Positions 14,553 through 23,360 of a stretch of 37,398 nt of DNA are shown piece after piece (within the stretch, counting starts at the first letter, position 1; every line of letters starts with the position of its first letter). The notes beneath the pieces were generated by a model. That model was not told the origin of the DNA, made no database searches, and saw only the letters and a list, made by a program, of their open reading frames with translations. The DNA is from JAAZFZ01 sp035647435 (GTDB taxonomy: Bacteria; Bacillota; Clostridia; Oscillospirales; Acutalibacteraceae), in the NCBI GenBank assembly GCA_035647435.1, contig DASRNM010000078.1, positions 1 to 37,398 of the forward strand, read 5' to 3'. The translations under genes and the position numbers were made by a program.

Positions 14553-15278
14553 TTGACAATATACAACATACTTTATGCAGCGGCAATTGCTTTTGAGATT
14601 CCGTTCATTTATTTGTTTCTTAAGGCTACATGGCCTCAAAAGTGTTGTAAATCGCTTTTATATAAAATGACTTGTTCAACGCTTTTTATATTAGTAGGCT
14701 GTTTTAGCATTAAAATTTCATGCAATTATTCAGATTATGCAAAATTTATTTTCACAGGTCTTGTGTTTGGATGGATAGGGGATTTGTTTTTACATATTGT
14801 TTGCAAGAGAAAAGATATGCTTTTTGGATTCGGCGCTTTAAGTTTTTTGATAGGTCATGTTTTTTATATCAAGGCGTTTATGCTTGCACTTGAAAAATAT
14901 GGGGCCAATAGAATTATCACCATCTATGAAATATTTATTATGACAGTTGCTTTGTCGATAGGGATTTTATATTGTAAGCACAAAAAGATAAACATTGGCA
15001 CGATGCGAATTCCAGCTATGTTATACACAACAATACTTTCCCTTATGGTGGCAAAGGCTGTTTTATTGGCAATTAAAACACTTCAATTCGGCATGCCTTA
15101 TGCATATGTGGCGTCTGCAATGCTTGTGATTGGCTCAATATTTTTTATCATCTCGGATGCATTGCTGGTGATCATTAACTTTTCTAAAAACGCCAAACCC
15201 TTTAAAATAAAAGCAATCAATATAATAACATATTTTGCAGCTCAAATTCTGTTAGCATCATCTGTTATGTTTATCTAA
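14553..15278 (+). CDS. YhhN-family membrane protein (lysoplasmalogenase-like)
   Basis: A 241-residue polytopic protein with about seven to eight membrane helices and the YhhN/TMEM86 signature. An acidic GWIGDLFLHI segment (residues about 73-82) is followed by FGFGALSFLIGHVFYIKAF. A later GSIFFIISDALLVI segment carries the second conserved Asp. Characterised members (TMEM86B and bacterial YhhN relatives) cleave the vinyl-ether bond of lysoplasmalogens. The start is TTG, supported by GGAGG ten bases upstream; no in-frame ATG lies nearby. It shares a transcript with the serine hydrolase and is closed by the hairpin at 15295. Substrate here is inferred. Confidence 0.85.
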   Translation: MTIYNILYAAAIAFEIPFIYLFLKATWPQKCCKSLLYKMTCSTLFILVGCFSIKISCNYSDYAKFIFTGLVFGWIGDLFLHIVCKRKDMLFGFGALSFLIGHVFYIKAFMLALEKYGANRIITIYEIFIMTVALSIGILYCKHKKINIGTMRIPAMLYTTILSLMVAKAVLLAIKTLQFGMPYAYVASAMLVIGSIFFIISDALLVIINFSKNAKPFKIKAINIITYFAAQILLASSVMFI

Positions 15279-15294
15279 CAAGAAACAATTAAAC

Positions 15295-15325
15295 GACCGT
15301 GGTTTATAAAAGCCACGGTCATTTT
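15295..15325. terminator. Bidirectional terminator between yhhN-like gene and spoIIQ-like gene
   Basis: GACCGTGG (15295-15302) pairs with CCACGGTC (15313-15320), extended inward by three pairs including a wobble, and followed by ATTTTC. It separates two convergent genes and can serve both. Confidence 0.8.
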
Positions 15326-15353
15326 CTGTTTATTAGTAATTCAGATGTTTCGT

Positions 15354-16091
15354 TCAGTTACCGACTTTGTTCATAGCTTCAAGAGGGTCAACGTTCTCAT
15401 CGTTTACAAACACTTCAAGGTGGAGATGATAACCGTCTGCCGCTTCAATCGGTATTTCGCCTAGCAGGCCGATTCTGCCGCCCTTTTTAACCTCGTTGCC
15501 CTCTTTGGCGGCACTTCCTTCTGAAAGGCCACAATACTTTGCAACAAGACCGTTACCGTGTTTGATTATAACAACGGTGCCCCAAAACTCATTTGTTTCA
15601 ACACTTTCAACAACGCCATCTTGAATGGCGACAACTTCTTGACCGACATTACCAGAAAAATCTATGCCTTCATGTACCCGCCAGTCATTCATTGTTTTTG
15701 ATAAAACCATTTCGCCGTGACTGTAATCTTTAAGGATTTTTGTGCCCATGGGCATTGTGAAACTCCCAATATACGGAATGTTATCCTTTTTCTCCTGAGT
15801 GACCTTTTCCGTTGTCTTGGCCTCAGTTGGCTTTTGCGTCGCTTTTCTTTCGTCAGGTATATTCTTTGCAGGAACATTTACATTTTCGTTGTCTTTTTCG
15901 GTAACACTTCTGCTTGTATAGTTATTCCAGTCAACAGATTCTTCAGTTTGCTGTGTGTCGGTGTTTATAGTTGAGTCTATCGCATACCATGCACTAACTC
16001 CGGCGGCACAAATACAGATTATTAATATTGCATAAAATAGTTTGCCGCCCCAAAAACGACTTTTCCCTGGTTTGTATTTTTCAAACAACAT
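15354..16091 (-). CDS. spoIIQ: SpoIIQ-like M23 (LytM) peptidase
   Basis: A 245-residue membrane-anchored protein. One N-terminal helix (residues about 17-38) is followed by a polar Thr/Glu/Lys linker (40-103) and a C-terminal LytM/M23 domain. SKTMNDWRVHEGIDF is typical of SpoIIQ, the forespore membrane protein that pairs with SpoIIIAH across the engulfment septum. The zinc ligands appear intact: His140-x3-Asp144 and His222-x-His224. In Bacillus subtilis the site is degenerate, whereas clostridial SpoIIQ keeps it. A strong AGGGGAG lies before the ATG and a sigma-F-like promoter lies at 16126-16155. A generic M23 endopeptidase is the alternative, but the DWR motif and the promoter favour SpoIIQ. 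Confidence 0.82.
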   Translation of the reverse strand: MLFEKYKPGKSRFWGGKLFYAILIICICAAGVSAWYAIDSTINTDTQQTEESVDWNNYTSRSVTEKDNENVNVPAKNIPDERKATQKPTEAKTTEKVTQEKKDNIPYIGSFTMPMGTKILKDYSHGEMVLSKTMNDWRVHEGIDFSGNVGQEVVAIQDGVVESVETNEFWGTVVIIKHGNGLVAKYCGLSEGSAAKEGNEVKKGGRIGLLGEIPIEAADGYHLHLEVFVNDENVDPLEAMNKVGN

Positions 16092-16125
16092 ATTAAGCTC
16101 CCCTTAAGGTTTTTACATTTACAAC

Positions 16126-16155
16126 TATTTTGAACTGTTGCTCATTTTTTTATAC
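16126..16155 (-). promoter_or_regulatory. Sigma-F-like promoter of the spoIIQ-like gene
   Basis: On the minus strand, -35 GTATA (16151-16155), a 15-base spacer and -10 GTTCAAAATA (16126-16135) fit the B. subtilis sigma-F pattern GYATA-15-GGNNANAHTR with one mismatch at the second G. The position, about 35 bases before the start codon, is right for a forespore gene. Confidence 0.6.
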
Positions 16156-16205
16156 ATATTAATGTATTATTTATTTGATATTTGCGAATAAGGTACAAAT
16201 ACAGC

Positions 16206-16234
16206 TTGCACAGCTTTCCACTCAATGGTATTAT
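16206..16234 (+). promoter_or_regulatory. Sigma-A promoter of the FAD-oxidoreductase gene
   Basis: -35 TTGCAC (16206-16211), 17 bases, -10 TATTAT (16229-16234); the start codon lies 32 bases further on. It is divergent from the spoIIQ-like gene. Confidence 0.7.
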
Positions 16235-16266
16235 TTAGTTAACATTATTGTTGAAGGGCTGATACT

Positions 16267-17541
16267 TTGAAAAATTCAATGAAGCATTACAACCTTATAA
16301 TTGTTGGCGGAGGATTAACGGGTGTCGCGGCGGCGATTGCGGCCGCACGTGAAGGCCTTGAGGTTTTAATAATTGAAAAAAGCGGTTTTTTAGGAGGCAG
16401 TGCGACAAATTGCCTTGTTAACCCGTTTATGAAATATTCAATAACTGTTCGCAAAAACGGTAAGGAAGAATTGCAACGGCTCAACACAGGTGTTTTTTCG
16501 CAAATACTTGACCGCCTTTTAGAAACTGATGGTTTGCACAAAAACAACCGCACGTTTAACGAAGAAAACATGAAATTGATTTTAGACAGGCTCTGTAAAG
16601 AAAACGGAGTTGACGTCTTGTTTCATTGCACTTTTACCGATGTTCAAAGGGAAAACAATCGCATTGTAAGCATTGAAGCCTATCTAAAGGGTGGCAAGAG
16701 CGACTTTTTTGCAGATTATTATATTGATTGCAGCGGTGATGCGGAGCTTTGTGCAATTGCTGGTTGCCCCTATGAATTAGGTAGACCGGAAGATAACCTG
16801 TGCCAACCGATGACGTTATGTTTTAGACTTGCAAATGTTGATGAAGCGAAGTTTGATGAAAACAGGAGTAAAATCAACCCACTTTATAATGAATTCCAAA
16901 AGGCGGGTAAAATTAAAAACCCACGTGAAAATGTTTTAATTTTTAGCCACTTTTCGGGTGGTGTTCTGCATTTCAACACTACAAGGGTAATAAGACTTAA
17001 CCCTACCGATTCTTTCGATTTGAGCATTGCAGAGCAAGAGGCAAGAGAGCAGATGTTTGAAATGCATAAATTTCTTAAAGATAACATAGAAGGATTTGAA
17101 AACTCGACAATTTTGATGTCTGCACCTGAAATTGGTGTCAGAGAAAGCAGAAAAGTTGTCGGCGAATATGTGATAAATGCGGATGACCTGCTTTCGTGCA
17201 AAAAGTTTGATGATTCAATTGCCGCCGGAGCATATAAAGTTGACATCCATAACCCCGACGGCTCGGGTACGGTACTAAAAAACATACCGGAGGGGGAGTA
17301 TTACACTATTCCCTATCGTTCGCTAATCCCTGTAGGAATGAAAAACCTTCTTGTTGCGGGGCGCTGTATATCCTCAACACATGAGGCACAGTCCGCTTAT
17401 AGAGTTATGCCGATAGTATGCAATATCGGGGAGGGAGCAGGCACAGCAATATCAGTTGCGTACAAATCAAACAAAAGCGTTAAAGATGTTGATATTGACT
17501 GCGTGCATAAGCTTATGGATAAAAATGGTGTTTCATATTAA
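16267..17541 (+). CDS. FAD-dependent oxidoreductase (FAD_oxidored family)
   Basis: A 424-residue flavoprotein with an N-terminal FAD motif (IIVGGGLTGVAAAIAAAREG), an acidic strand end (LIIEKSGFLGG) and a conserved SATNCLVNPFM segment. The YYIDCSGDAELCAIAG stretch and a C-terminal FAD contact around LLVAGRCISSTHEAQSAYRVMPI follow. This is the pattern of the FAD_oxidored group, whose members are mostly uncharacterised and often sit in sugar- or polyol-catabolic settings. The start is TTG at 16267, supported by AAGGG nine bases upstream; the next ATG (16279) has no ribosome binding site. A small zinc-ribbon gene follows 17 bases on. Substrate unknown. Confidence 0.85.
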   Translation: MKNSMKHYNLIIVGGGLTGVAAAIAAAREGLEVLIIEKSGFLGGSATNCLVNPFMKYSITVRKNGKEELQRLNTGVFSQILDRLLETDGLHKNNRTFNEENMKLILDRLCKENGVDVLFHCTFTDVQRENNRIVSIEAYLKGGKSDFFADYYIDCSGDAELCAIAGCPYELGRPEDNLCQPMTLCFRLANVDEAKFDENRSKINPLYNEFQKAGKIKNPRENVLIFSHFSGGVLHFNTTRVIRLNPTDSFDLSIAEQEAREQMFEMHKFLKDNIEGFENSTILMSAPEIGVRESRKVVGEYVINADDLLSCKKFDDSIAAGAYKVDIHNPDGSGTVLKNIPEGEYYTIPYRSLIPVGMKNLLVAGRCISSTHEAQSAYRVMPIVCNIGEGAGTAISVAYKSNKSVKDVDIDCVHKLMDKNGVSY

Positions 17542-17558
17542 TACGGGGGGGATTTTAA

Positions 17559-17789
17559 ATGGAAAATGAAAGACGAGAAATAAACATCAGCGTATGCCCT
17601 TTTTGCAATGGCCGTGAATTTGCATTAGGCATTCAAGGTGGATATGCCACAATTAGCCCGAAAGGGAGCGCTTTCAGAGCGAGTGCCATTGAGCACTTGG
17701 TATGCCTGACGTGTGGCAGCATAGTTAATAGCAGGGTGAAAAGGATAAGACCATTCAGAAGAAGCAATAAAAAAACAGATTTATATTAA
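17559..17789 (+). CDS. Small zinc-ribbon protein
   Basis: A 76-residue protein with two Cys pairs, CPFC (residues 13-16) and CLTC (49-52), about 33 residues apart. They suit one zinc site of a ribbon fold. The C-terminal part is basic (RVKRIRPFRRSNKK), which would allow nucleic-acid contact. A G-rich ribosome binding site (GGGGGGA) precedes the ATG. It lies 17 bases behind the flavoprotein gene and shares its transcript. I do not know its function; it could be a small regulator or a stand-alone zinc-binding protein. Confidence 0.7.
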   Translation: MENERREINISVCPFCNGREFALGIQGGYATISPKGSAFRASAIEHLVCLTCGSIVNSRVKRIRPFRRSNKKTDLY

Positions 17790-17804
17790 ATTTTAATTTT
17801 TATC

Positions 17805-17834
17805 AAGGTGCTTTTATTTAACAAAAAGCACTTT
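17805..17834 (+). terminator. Possible weak terminator hairpin
   Basis: GTGCTTTT (17808-17815) pairs with AAAAGCAC (17824-17831), extended outward by a wobble and two A-T pairs. No long T-run follows, so termination may be partial. Confidence 0.45.
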
Positions 17835-17867
17835 GGTATCTATGAGTCCAAAGAATCAAGTGTTGTA

Positions 17868-17896
17868 TTGAAAATAATTATTATCAATGGTATAAT
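17868..17896 (+). promoter_or_regulatory. Sigma-A promoter of the alpha-mannosidase gene
   Basis: -35 TTGAAA (17868-17873), 17-base spacer, consensus -10 TATAAT (17891-17896). The ATG lies 46 bases downstream. Confidence 0.8.
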
Positions 17897-17941
17897 TGTT
17901 TTAAATTAATGGAAAATTTTAACTGAAGGAAAGGATAGATT

Positions 17942-20900
17942 ATGGCTGAAAACACTAAAAAAGACGCTGTTGCTTCCATCGAAGCTATGGAGGAGCATGT
18001 AAATACTTGGCGCTGGACTGTCAAAACAAAACAAAGAGGAATTTTTTCTTTTGACGAACTCGTAGCAATCAAGCTCAAAGAGCTTAAAAAAAGAATTTAT
18101 ACTGATGTTGAAATGCTAAAACCGTGGAAAATGCGTGAGTGCATTTTCAAAGATGTCGGTGAATATGAATACCTTTATGATGGCTGGAAAGATGCCGATG
18201 TTGGTGACAGCTGGGGCGGAGAAGGCCTGAGTGCGTTTTTCAAAAACAGTGTTGATATTCCCGAGCGTTTCAAAGGCAAGAAAGTAACCTTAAATGTGTA
18301 TTTTGGTGGCGATTCATTGCTTTCGCTCAACGGTGTGCCTTATCAAGGGCTTGACCCGTTTCGTAACTCCGTTTTACTCACAGAATGTGCACAGGGCAAC
18401 GAGCACTACGACATAGACATTGAGTCCTATTTTGTATGGCACTCAAATGAGGCAACTATTAAAAAAATTGAATGCTCTTTTGTCGCAACTGTTGACCCCG
18501 AAATCGAGGATGTTTTTTGGGATATAAAAGCGGTTTACAACGCTTTGTTTATGCCTGTTTTTGATGAGGCATTTGCACAGATAATTAGAGAGAGCCTCAA
18601 GGAAGCATTGCGTTATGTTGATTTTGATACAACCGATATAAACGAATTTAAAGCAGGGTTAAAAAAATGCAAAAGCATTCTAAAAGAAAAGGTATATGAC
18701 AACAAGAACTATGCCTCAATCGGCAAGCTCGCTCTTGTTGGCAACTCCCACCTTGACGTTGTTTTTATGTGGGCGTACAAGGAGTTTGTTCGCAAGCTTG
18801 GCAGAACCCACGCAACAATGCTCAGGCTTATGGAGCAGTACCCCGACTTTATTTTCTCCCAAAGTCAGTCAGTAATGTATGAGGAGATGAAGGAAAACTT
18901 CCCTGATCTATTTGAACAAGTCAAGAAAAGAATCGAAGAAGGGCGTTGGGAGTACATTGGCGGAATGTGGGTTGAGCCTGATTGCAACATTATTTCGGGC
19001 GAATCCTTTGTAAGACAATTTCTGCACGGTATCCGCTATGCTGAAGAGACCTTTGGTGTAACACCTAAAACCTGTTGGCTTCCCGACGTTTTCGGCAACA
19101 GCTATGCAATGCCACAGATTATGAAAATGTCAGGTATTAAATATTTTGTAACTCACAAAATGGGTATTTGGAACGACACAAACCCATGGCAGTATAATAG
19201 CTTCTGGTGGGAGGGCCCCGACGGCTCAAAAGTGTTCTCAATTGTGCCTCCAACTCATTTTATAGGCTCAATGGAAGCTGATTCTTTAAAAATGAACTGG
19301 GATAAATATACTGATAAAACGACAATTGGCGAGTCAATGTATTGCTACGGCTGGGGTGATGGTGGCGGCGGTGTTGATACCGAAATGCTCGAATATGTCA
19401 AAAGATATCGCAAATTCCCCGGCTTGCCCGAAACACAGACGAGCACAATTGAAGATTCACTCGCACGCATGAAAGAAAAAGCAACCGATGACAATATCGT
19501 TACATGGAAAGACGAGTTATATCTTGAGGCTCACAGAGGAGTTTACACAACAAAGGGTATGCTCAAAAAGCTCAACCGTTATTGTGAAAACCTTATGCGT
19601 GAGGTTGAGATATATAGCTCCATTGCATCGCTCTATGGCTATGAATACCCGTTGAATGATATCAACAAGGCATGGAAAGGAATTCTCACAAACCAATTTC
19701 ATGACTCTTTACCGGGCTCACATATAACTGAGGTTTATGGAGACCTGCTCAAGCAATATGATATAATCCTTGCAATTGCAGAGCCATTGCACAAGAAAGC
19801 ACTTGAAGTTATTTCTAAAAATATCTGTGCAGATGCTAAAAACGGCAAACCTTTTGCAATTTTCAATTCACTCGGTGAGAATGCAACCTCAAAGGTTGAG
19901 TTACCTTGCCTTGATGTCGATGTTTATGACTCAAACGGCGAGAGAGTGGCGACACAGTGTTATACAAAGCTCGACGGCGAAAAAGTACTTGTTTTTGTTG
20001 CAAAGAATGTCCCGGCAGTGGGTTACAAAGTTTATTACACAAAGCCTGCTGATAATAGCGATAAAACTAAGACTTTTAAGTCAAAAGAGGTTGAAAACGA
20101 AAGATTTAAGCTATCATTCAACGAAGGGGCTGAACTTATCTCGGTTTACGACAAAGCGAATAACCGTGAAGTTTTGAGCGGAAAAGGCAATGTGTTCAGG
20201 CTGTTTGAAGATATTCCAGGCAAATATGAAGCATGGGATATTGTTGCAACCTATGTTGACAGGGAGTTTGAAACAACCCCCGGTGTACTTGAAGAAATAA
20301 TACAGGGTGAGGTTTTCACAAGCATTTCAATTTCAAAACAAATCCTGCAATCCGAAATCAGGCAGAATATCATCATATACAACGACATTGACAGAATAGA
20401 CTTTGACACATATATCAACTGGGTTGAAAGGCAAAAGCTTCTCAAGGTCGGGTTTGATGTTGACTTGAATGCGAAGTCATTCACAAGAGATATTGCCTAT
20501 GCAACGATTGAAAGCTCAAATTATAGATACAACCCTTATGACAAGGCGAAATTTGAAGTAAGTGCACATAATTGGATTGATATGTCGGATGAAGACTACG
20601 GCTTGAGCATTCTCAACGACTGTAAGTACGGTTTTGAGGTTGACGAAAAGAGAATGATGATCACACTCCTTAAAGGCCCGCTCAACCCCGACCCCGAATC
20701 AGACCTTGGCGACCATTATTTCACCTATTCGCTTTACCCTCATAATGACGGCTGGCGAGACGCAAAAACGATCACTAAGGCTCTTGAACTAAACAACCCG
20801 ATGACTCCAGTTGAAATCGATGAGGGCGGAAATGCAGAAGACAAAGAGCGCTCATTTATCAGTGTCAATGCCGACAATGTAACGCTTGAAGCGGTCAAAA

Positions 20901-21109
20901 AATGCGAGGACGAGAACGCATACATTGTCCGTTTAGTCGAAAAATCAGGCAGCAGCACAAATGTTGTTCTCAGCTTATTTGCAGACATAAAATCGGCGGC
21001 ACAATGTGATTTAATCGAACGCAATGATGTGCCTTTTGAAGCAAAAGGGAATAAGGTTGAGTTTAAAATAAAACCGTTTGAAATCAAAAACTTCAAATTT
21101 AAGTTTTAA
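17942..21109 (+). CDS. GH38 alpha-mannosidase
   Basis: A 1055-residue glycoside hydrolase of family 38. After an N-terminal beta domain (~260 residues) comes the catalytic barrel. It has NSHLD (His270 and Asp272, zinc ligands), WLPDVFGN with the predicted nucleophile/zinc-ligand Asp382, and NQFHDSLPGSH with His587 as the fourth zinc ligand. The long C-terminal beta-sandwich region is complete. There is no signal peptide, so it should act inside the cell on imported mannosides, for example fragments of glycans or yeast mannan. AAAGGA precedes the ATG and it has its own promoter and terminator. No transporter or regulator is adjacent, so it appears to be a single-gene unit. Confidence 0.94.
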   Translation: MAENTKKDAVASIEAMEEHVNTWRWTVKTKQRGIFSFDELVAIKLKELKKRIYTDVEMLKPWKMRECIFKDVGEYEYLYDGWKDADVGDSWGGEGLSAFFKNSVDIPERFKGKKVTLNVYFGGDSLLSLNGVPYQGLDPFRNSVLLTECAQGNEHYDIDIESYFVWHSNEATIKKIECSFVATVDPEIEDVFWDIKAVYNALFMPVFDEAFAQIIRESLKEALRYVDFDTTDINEFKAGLKKCKSILKEKVYDNKNYASIGKLALVGNSHLDVVFMWAYKEFVRKLGRTHATMLRLMEQYPDFIFSQSQSVMYEEMKENFPDLFEQVKKRIEEGRWEYIGGMWVEPDCNIISGESFVRQFLHGIRYAEETFGVTPKTCWLPDVFGNSYAMPQIMKMSGIKYFVTHKMGIWNDTNPWQYNSFWWEGPDGSKVFSIVPPTHFIGSMEADSLKMNWDKYTDKTTIGESMYCYGWGDGGGGVDTEMLEYVKRYRKFPGLPETQTSTIEDSLARMKEKATDDNIVTWKDELYLEAHRGVYTTKGMLKKLNRYCENLMREVEIYSSIASLYGYEYPLNDINKAWKGILTNQFHDSLPGSHITEVYGDLLKQYDIILAIAEPLHKKALEVISKNICADAKNGKPFAIFNSLGENATSKVELPCLDVDVYDSNGERVATQCYTKLDGEKVLVFVAKNVPAVGYKVYYTKPADNSDKTKTFKSKEVENERFKLSFNEGAELISVYDKANNREVLSGKGNVFRLFEDIPGKYEAWDIVATYVDREFETTPGVLEEIIQGEVFTSISISKQILQSEIRQNIIIYNDIDRIDFDTYINWVERQKLLKVGFDVDLNAKSFTRDIAYATIESSNYRYNPYDKAKFEVSAHNWIDMSDEDYGLSILNDCKYGFEVDEKRMMITLLKGPLNPDPESDLGDHYFTYSLYPHNDGWRDAKTITKALELNNPMTPVEIDEGGNAEDKERSFISVNADNVTLEAVKKCEDENAYIVRLVEKSGSSTNVVLSLFADIKSAAQCDLIERNDVPFEAKGNKVEFKIKPFEIKNFKFKF

Positions 21110-21123
21110 GACAGATTAAAAAA

Positions 21124-21157
21124 CCGCCCTTTGTCGCATGTTTGCGCCAAGGGGCGG
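21124..21157 (+). terminator. Terminator hairpin after alpha-mannosidase
   Basis: CCGCCCTTTG (21124-21133) pairs with CAAGGGGCGG (21148-21157) with one wobble, plus an inner CGC/GCG pairing. A T-run (21167-21172) follows ten bases later. Confidence 0.65.
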
Positions 21158-21223
21158 AATACTATGTTTTTTAAACGAATTGTGATAGAATTAATTTAAT
21201 AATCAGTTTTGAGTGGTGTTAAC

Positions 21224-21994
21224 ATGAATATTTTAACAATCGGTGATGTTGTAGGAACGCAGGGCTGTGAATTTGTCCGCGACCATTTGCCTGCATTAAA
21301 AAAACTAAAAAATATCGACATTTGTATTTGCAACGGTGAAAACTCTGCGGCAGGTAACGGCATCACACCTCTTTCCGCCGAGCATCTTTTTGCTAGCGGT
21401 GTTGACTTCATTACAAATGGAAACCATGTTTATAGGCGCAGAGAGGTCTATGATTTTCTTGACGAGCGAAACGATGTTATAAGGCCTGCCAATTTTTATA
21501 TTGGTAACCCCGGCAAGGGTGTCGGAGTTATAGATATGGGCAGTGTGCGTGTCGGTGTTGTCAACATTATTGGAAAGGCATATATGGACTGCTGTGTGAA
21601 CCCTTTCATAACAATTGACGAAGCATTGAAAAGCATTGACGATTGCAAAATCAAGATAGTTGATTTTCATGCCGAGGCAACTGCTGAAAAGAGAGCAATG
21701 GGGTTTAATCTCGATGGTAAGGTTTCTGTTTTGTTTGGCACGCATACTCATGTTCAAACAGCCGACGAGCAGATATTGCCAAACGGAACAGGGTATATAA
21801 CTGACCTAGGCATGACTGGGCCTAAACATTCTGTTTTGGGTATTTATCCTGAAACTGCAATAAGTTGGCAGAAAACATCAATGCCTGCGAGGTTTGAGGT
21901 GCCAAATGTGCCATGCATGTTGAACGGCTGTATTTTTGAGGTTGACCCTTCCACCGGCAAAACATTGAGTGTTGAAAGGGTTTCTATTGAATAA
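21224..21994 (+). CDS. YmdB-family metallophosphoesterase
   Basis: A 256-residue metallophosphoesterase of the YmdB/TIGR00282 type, cytoplasmic. In Bacillus YmdB hydrolyses 2',3'-cyclic nucleotides and affects biofilm and motility choices. The metal-binding motifs are all present: GDVVG at the N-terminus, CNGENSAAGNGIT, TNGNHVY, DFHAEATAEKRAMG, and GTHTHVQTADEQILPNGTGYITDLGMTG. The ATG at 21224 gives the standard MNILTIGDVVG beginning; the upstream TTG at 21209 lacks a ribosome binding site. It is monocistronic and ended by the hairpin at 22012. Confidence 0.9.
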   Translation: MNILTIGDVVGTQGCEFVRDHLPALKKLKNIDICICNGENSAAGNGITPLSAEHLFASGVDFITNGNHVYRRREVYDFLDERNDVIRPANFYIGNPGKGVGVIDMGSVRVGVVNIIGKAYMDCCVNPFITIDEALKSIDDCKIKIVDFHAEATAEKRAMGFNLDGKVSVLFGTHTHVQTADEQILPNGTGYITDLGMTGPKHSVLGIYPETAISWQKTSMPARFEVPNVPCMLNGCIFEVDPSTGKTLSVERVSIE

Positions 21995-22011
21995 AATTAA
22001 ACTATAATAAT

Positions 22012-22046
22012 AACAGGGCAGAGATTTGAATCTCTGCCCTGTTTGT
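22012..22046. terminator. Bidirectional terminator between ymdB-like and metY-like genes
   Basis: A strong stem, CAGGGCAGAGAT (22014-22025) with ATCTCTGCCCTG (22030-22041), flanked by AA on the left and TTTGTTT on the right. It separates convergent genes. Confidence 0.85.
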
Positions 22047-22050
22047 TTGT

Positions 22051-23331
22051 TCAATCTATTTGCCCTAAAGCTTGTTCTAAATCAGCAATGATGTCGTCAA
22101 CAAATTCAATGCCGACTGAAAGTCTAATCAAATCTTCACTAACGCCACACTCTTCAAGCTGTTTAGATGTGAGCTGACGGTGGGTTGAGCTTGCAGGGTG
22201 TAAACAGCAGGTTCTGCAATCAGCAACATGGGTGCAAATCGTGGCAAGCTTTAAACTGTCTATAAATTCAATGGACTCCTTGCGACCACCTTTAATTCCA
22301 AATGATACTACACCACTTGTGCCGTTGGGCAAATATTTCTTTGCCAATTCATAATACTTGCTGCTTTTGAGTGCGGGGTAGTTTACCCATTCAATTTTTG
22401 GATGGTTTTCAAGAAAACTTGCAACTTTAATTGCATTTTGGCAATGCCTTTCGACTCTTAAAAACAGAGTTTCAAGACCTAAATTGAGCAAAAATGTGTT
22501 GTGAGGGGAGGGAACTGAGCCGAGGTCACGCATAAGTTGTGCAACGGCTTTTGTAATGTAAGCACCTTTACCGAATTTTTTTGTATATGTTATCCCGTGG
22601 TATGATTCATCAGGCGTTGTAAGGCCGGGGAATTTATCGTTCTGCTCCCAGTCGAAATTGCCGCTGTCAACAATAACACCGCCCACAGAGGTTGCGTGCC
22701 CGTCCATATACTTTGTTGTGGAATGAATGACAATGTCCGCTCCGAATTCAAACGGTCTGCAATTGACAGGGGTGGGGAAGGTGTTGTCAATTATCAACGG
22801 AACACCGTGGTCATGAGCAGCCTTTGCAAAAAACTCTATATCCAGCACAGTTAATGATGGGTTTGAAAGTGTTTCCGCAAAAACCACTTTTGTGTTCTCT
22901 TTAAACGCTGCATTGAGCTCCTCTTGCGTTGATTCGGGGCTGACGAAAGTGAAATCAATGCCAAGTTTTTTCATTGTAACATTGAATAGGTTGAAAGTAC
23001 CGCCGTATAATGCAGCAGAGCAAACAACATGGTCGCCCGCTGAGCAGATATTAAACACAGAAAAGAAGCTTGCAGCTTGACCTGATGAAGTCAAAACAGC
23101 AGCGACTCCGCCCTCTAAATCGGCAATTTTTGCAGCAACGGCATCGTTTGTAGGGTTTTGAAGTCTTGTATAAAAATAACCCTTTTCCTCAAGGTCAAAA
23201 AGCCTGCCCATAGCATCGCTTGATTCATATTTAAAGGTAGTGCTCTGATATATCGGCAAAACCCTCGATTCGCCATTCTTGGGCGAATAGCCTGAGTGCA
23301 GACAATTTGTGTTAAGGTGAAAATCCTTCAT
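22051..23331 (-). CDS. O-acetylhomoserine sulfhydrylase (MetY-type)
   Basis: A 426-residue PLP enzyme of the Cys/Met-metabolism family. It has the N-terminal YTRLQNPTNDAVAAKIADLEGG signature, SSGQAA, the PLP-phosphate and Asp segment LIIDNTF, and the Schiff-base lysine in HSTTKYMDGH (Lys207). The C-terminal HPASSTHRQLT motif is followed by RLSVGIEFVDDIIADL. Such enzymes add sulfide to O-acetyl-L-homoserine to give homocysteine; some relatives do O-acetylserine or gamma-lyase chemistry. The start at 23331 is chosen because the first ATG (23346) overlaps the ribosome binding site GAGGA. It lies 29 bases after the kinase gene on the same strand and is probably the last gene of that transcript. 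Confidence 0.9.
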   Translation of the reverse strand: MKDFHLNTNCLHSGYSPKNGESRVLPIYQSTTFKYESSDAMGRLFDLEEKGYFYTRLQNPTNDAVAAKIADLEGGVAAVLTSSGQAASFFSVFNICSAGDHVVCSAALYGGTFNLFNVTMKKLGIDFTFVSPESTQEELNAAFKENTKVVFAETLSNPSLTVLDIEFFAKAAHDHGVPLIIDNTFPTPVNCRPFEFGADIVIHSTTKYMDGHATSVGGVIVDSGNFDWEQNDKFPGLTTPDESYHGITYTKKFGKGAYITKAVAQLMRDLGSVPSPHNTFLLNLGLETLFLRVERHCQNAIKVASFLENHPKIEWVNYPALKSSKYYELAKKYLPNGTSGVVSFGIKGGRKESIEFIDSLKLATICTHVADCRTCCLHPASSTHRQLTSKQLEECGVSEDLIRLSVGIEFVDDIIADLEQALGQID

Positions 23332-23360
23332 ATTATATATCCTCATTTCATTTGAAAATG

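Noticed and set aside
23332..23360. SAM or T-box leader before the metY-type gene
   Set aside because: Only 29 bases separate it from the kinase gene, too short for such a leader.
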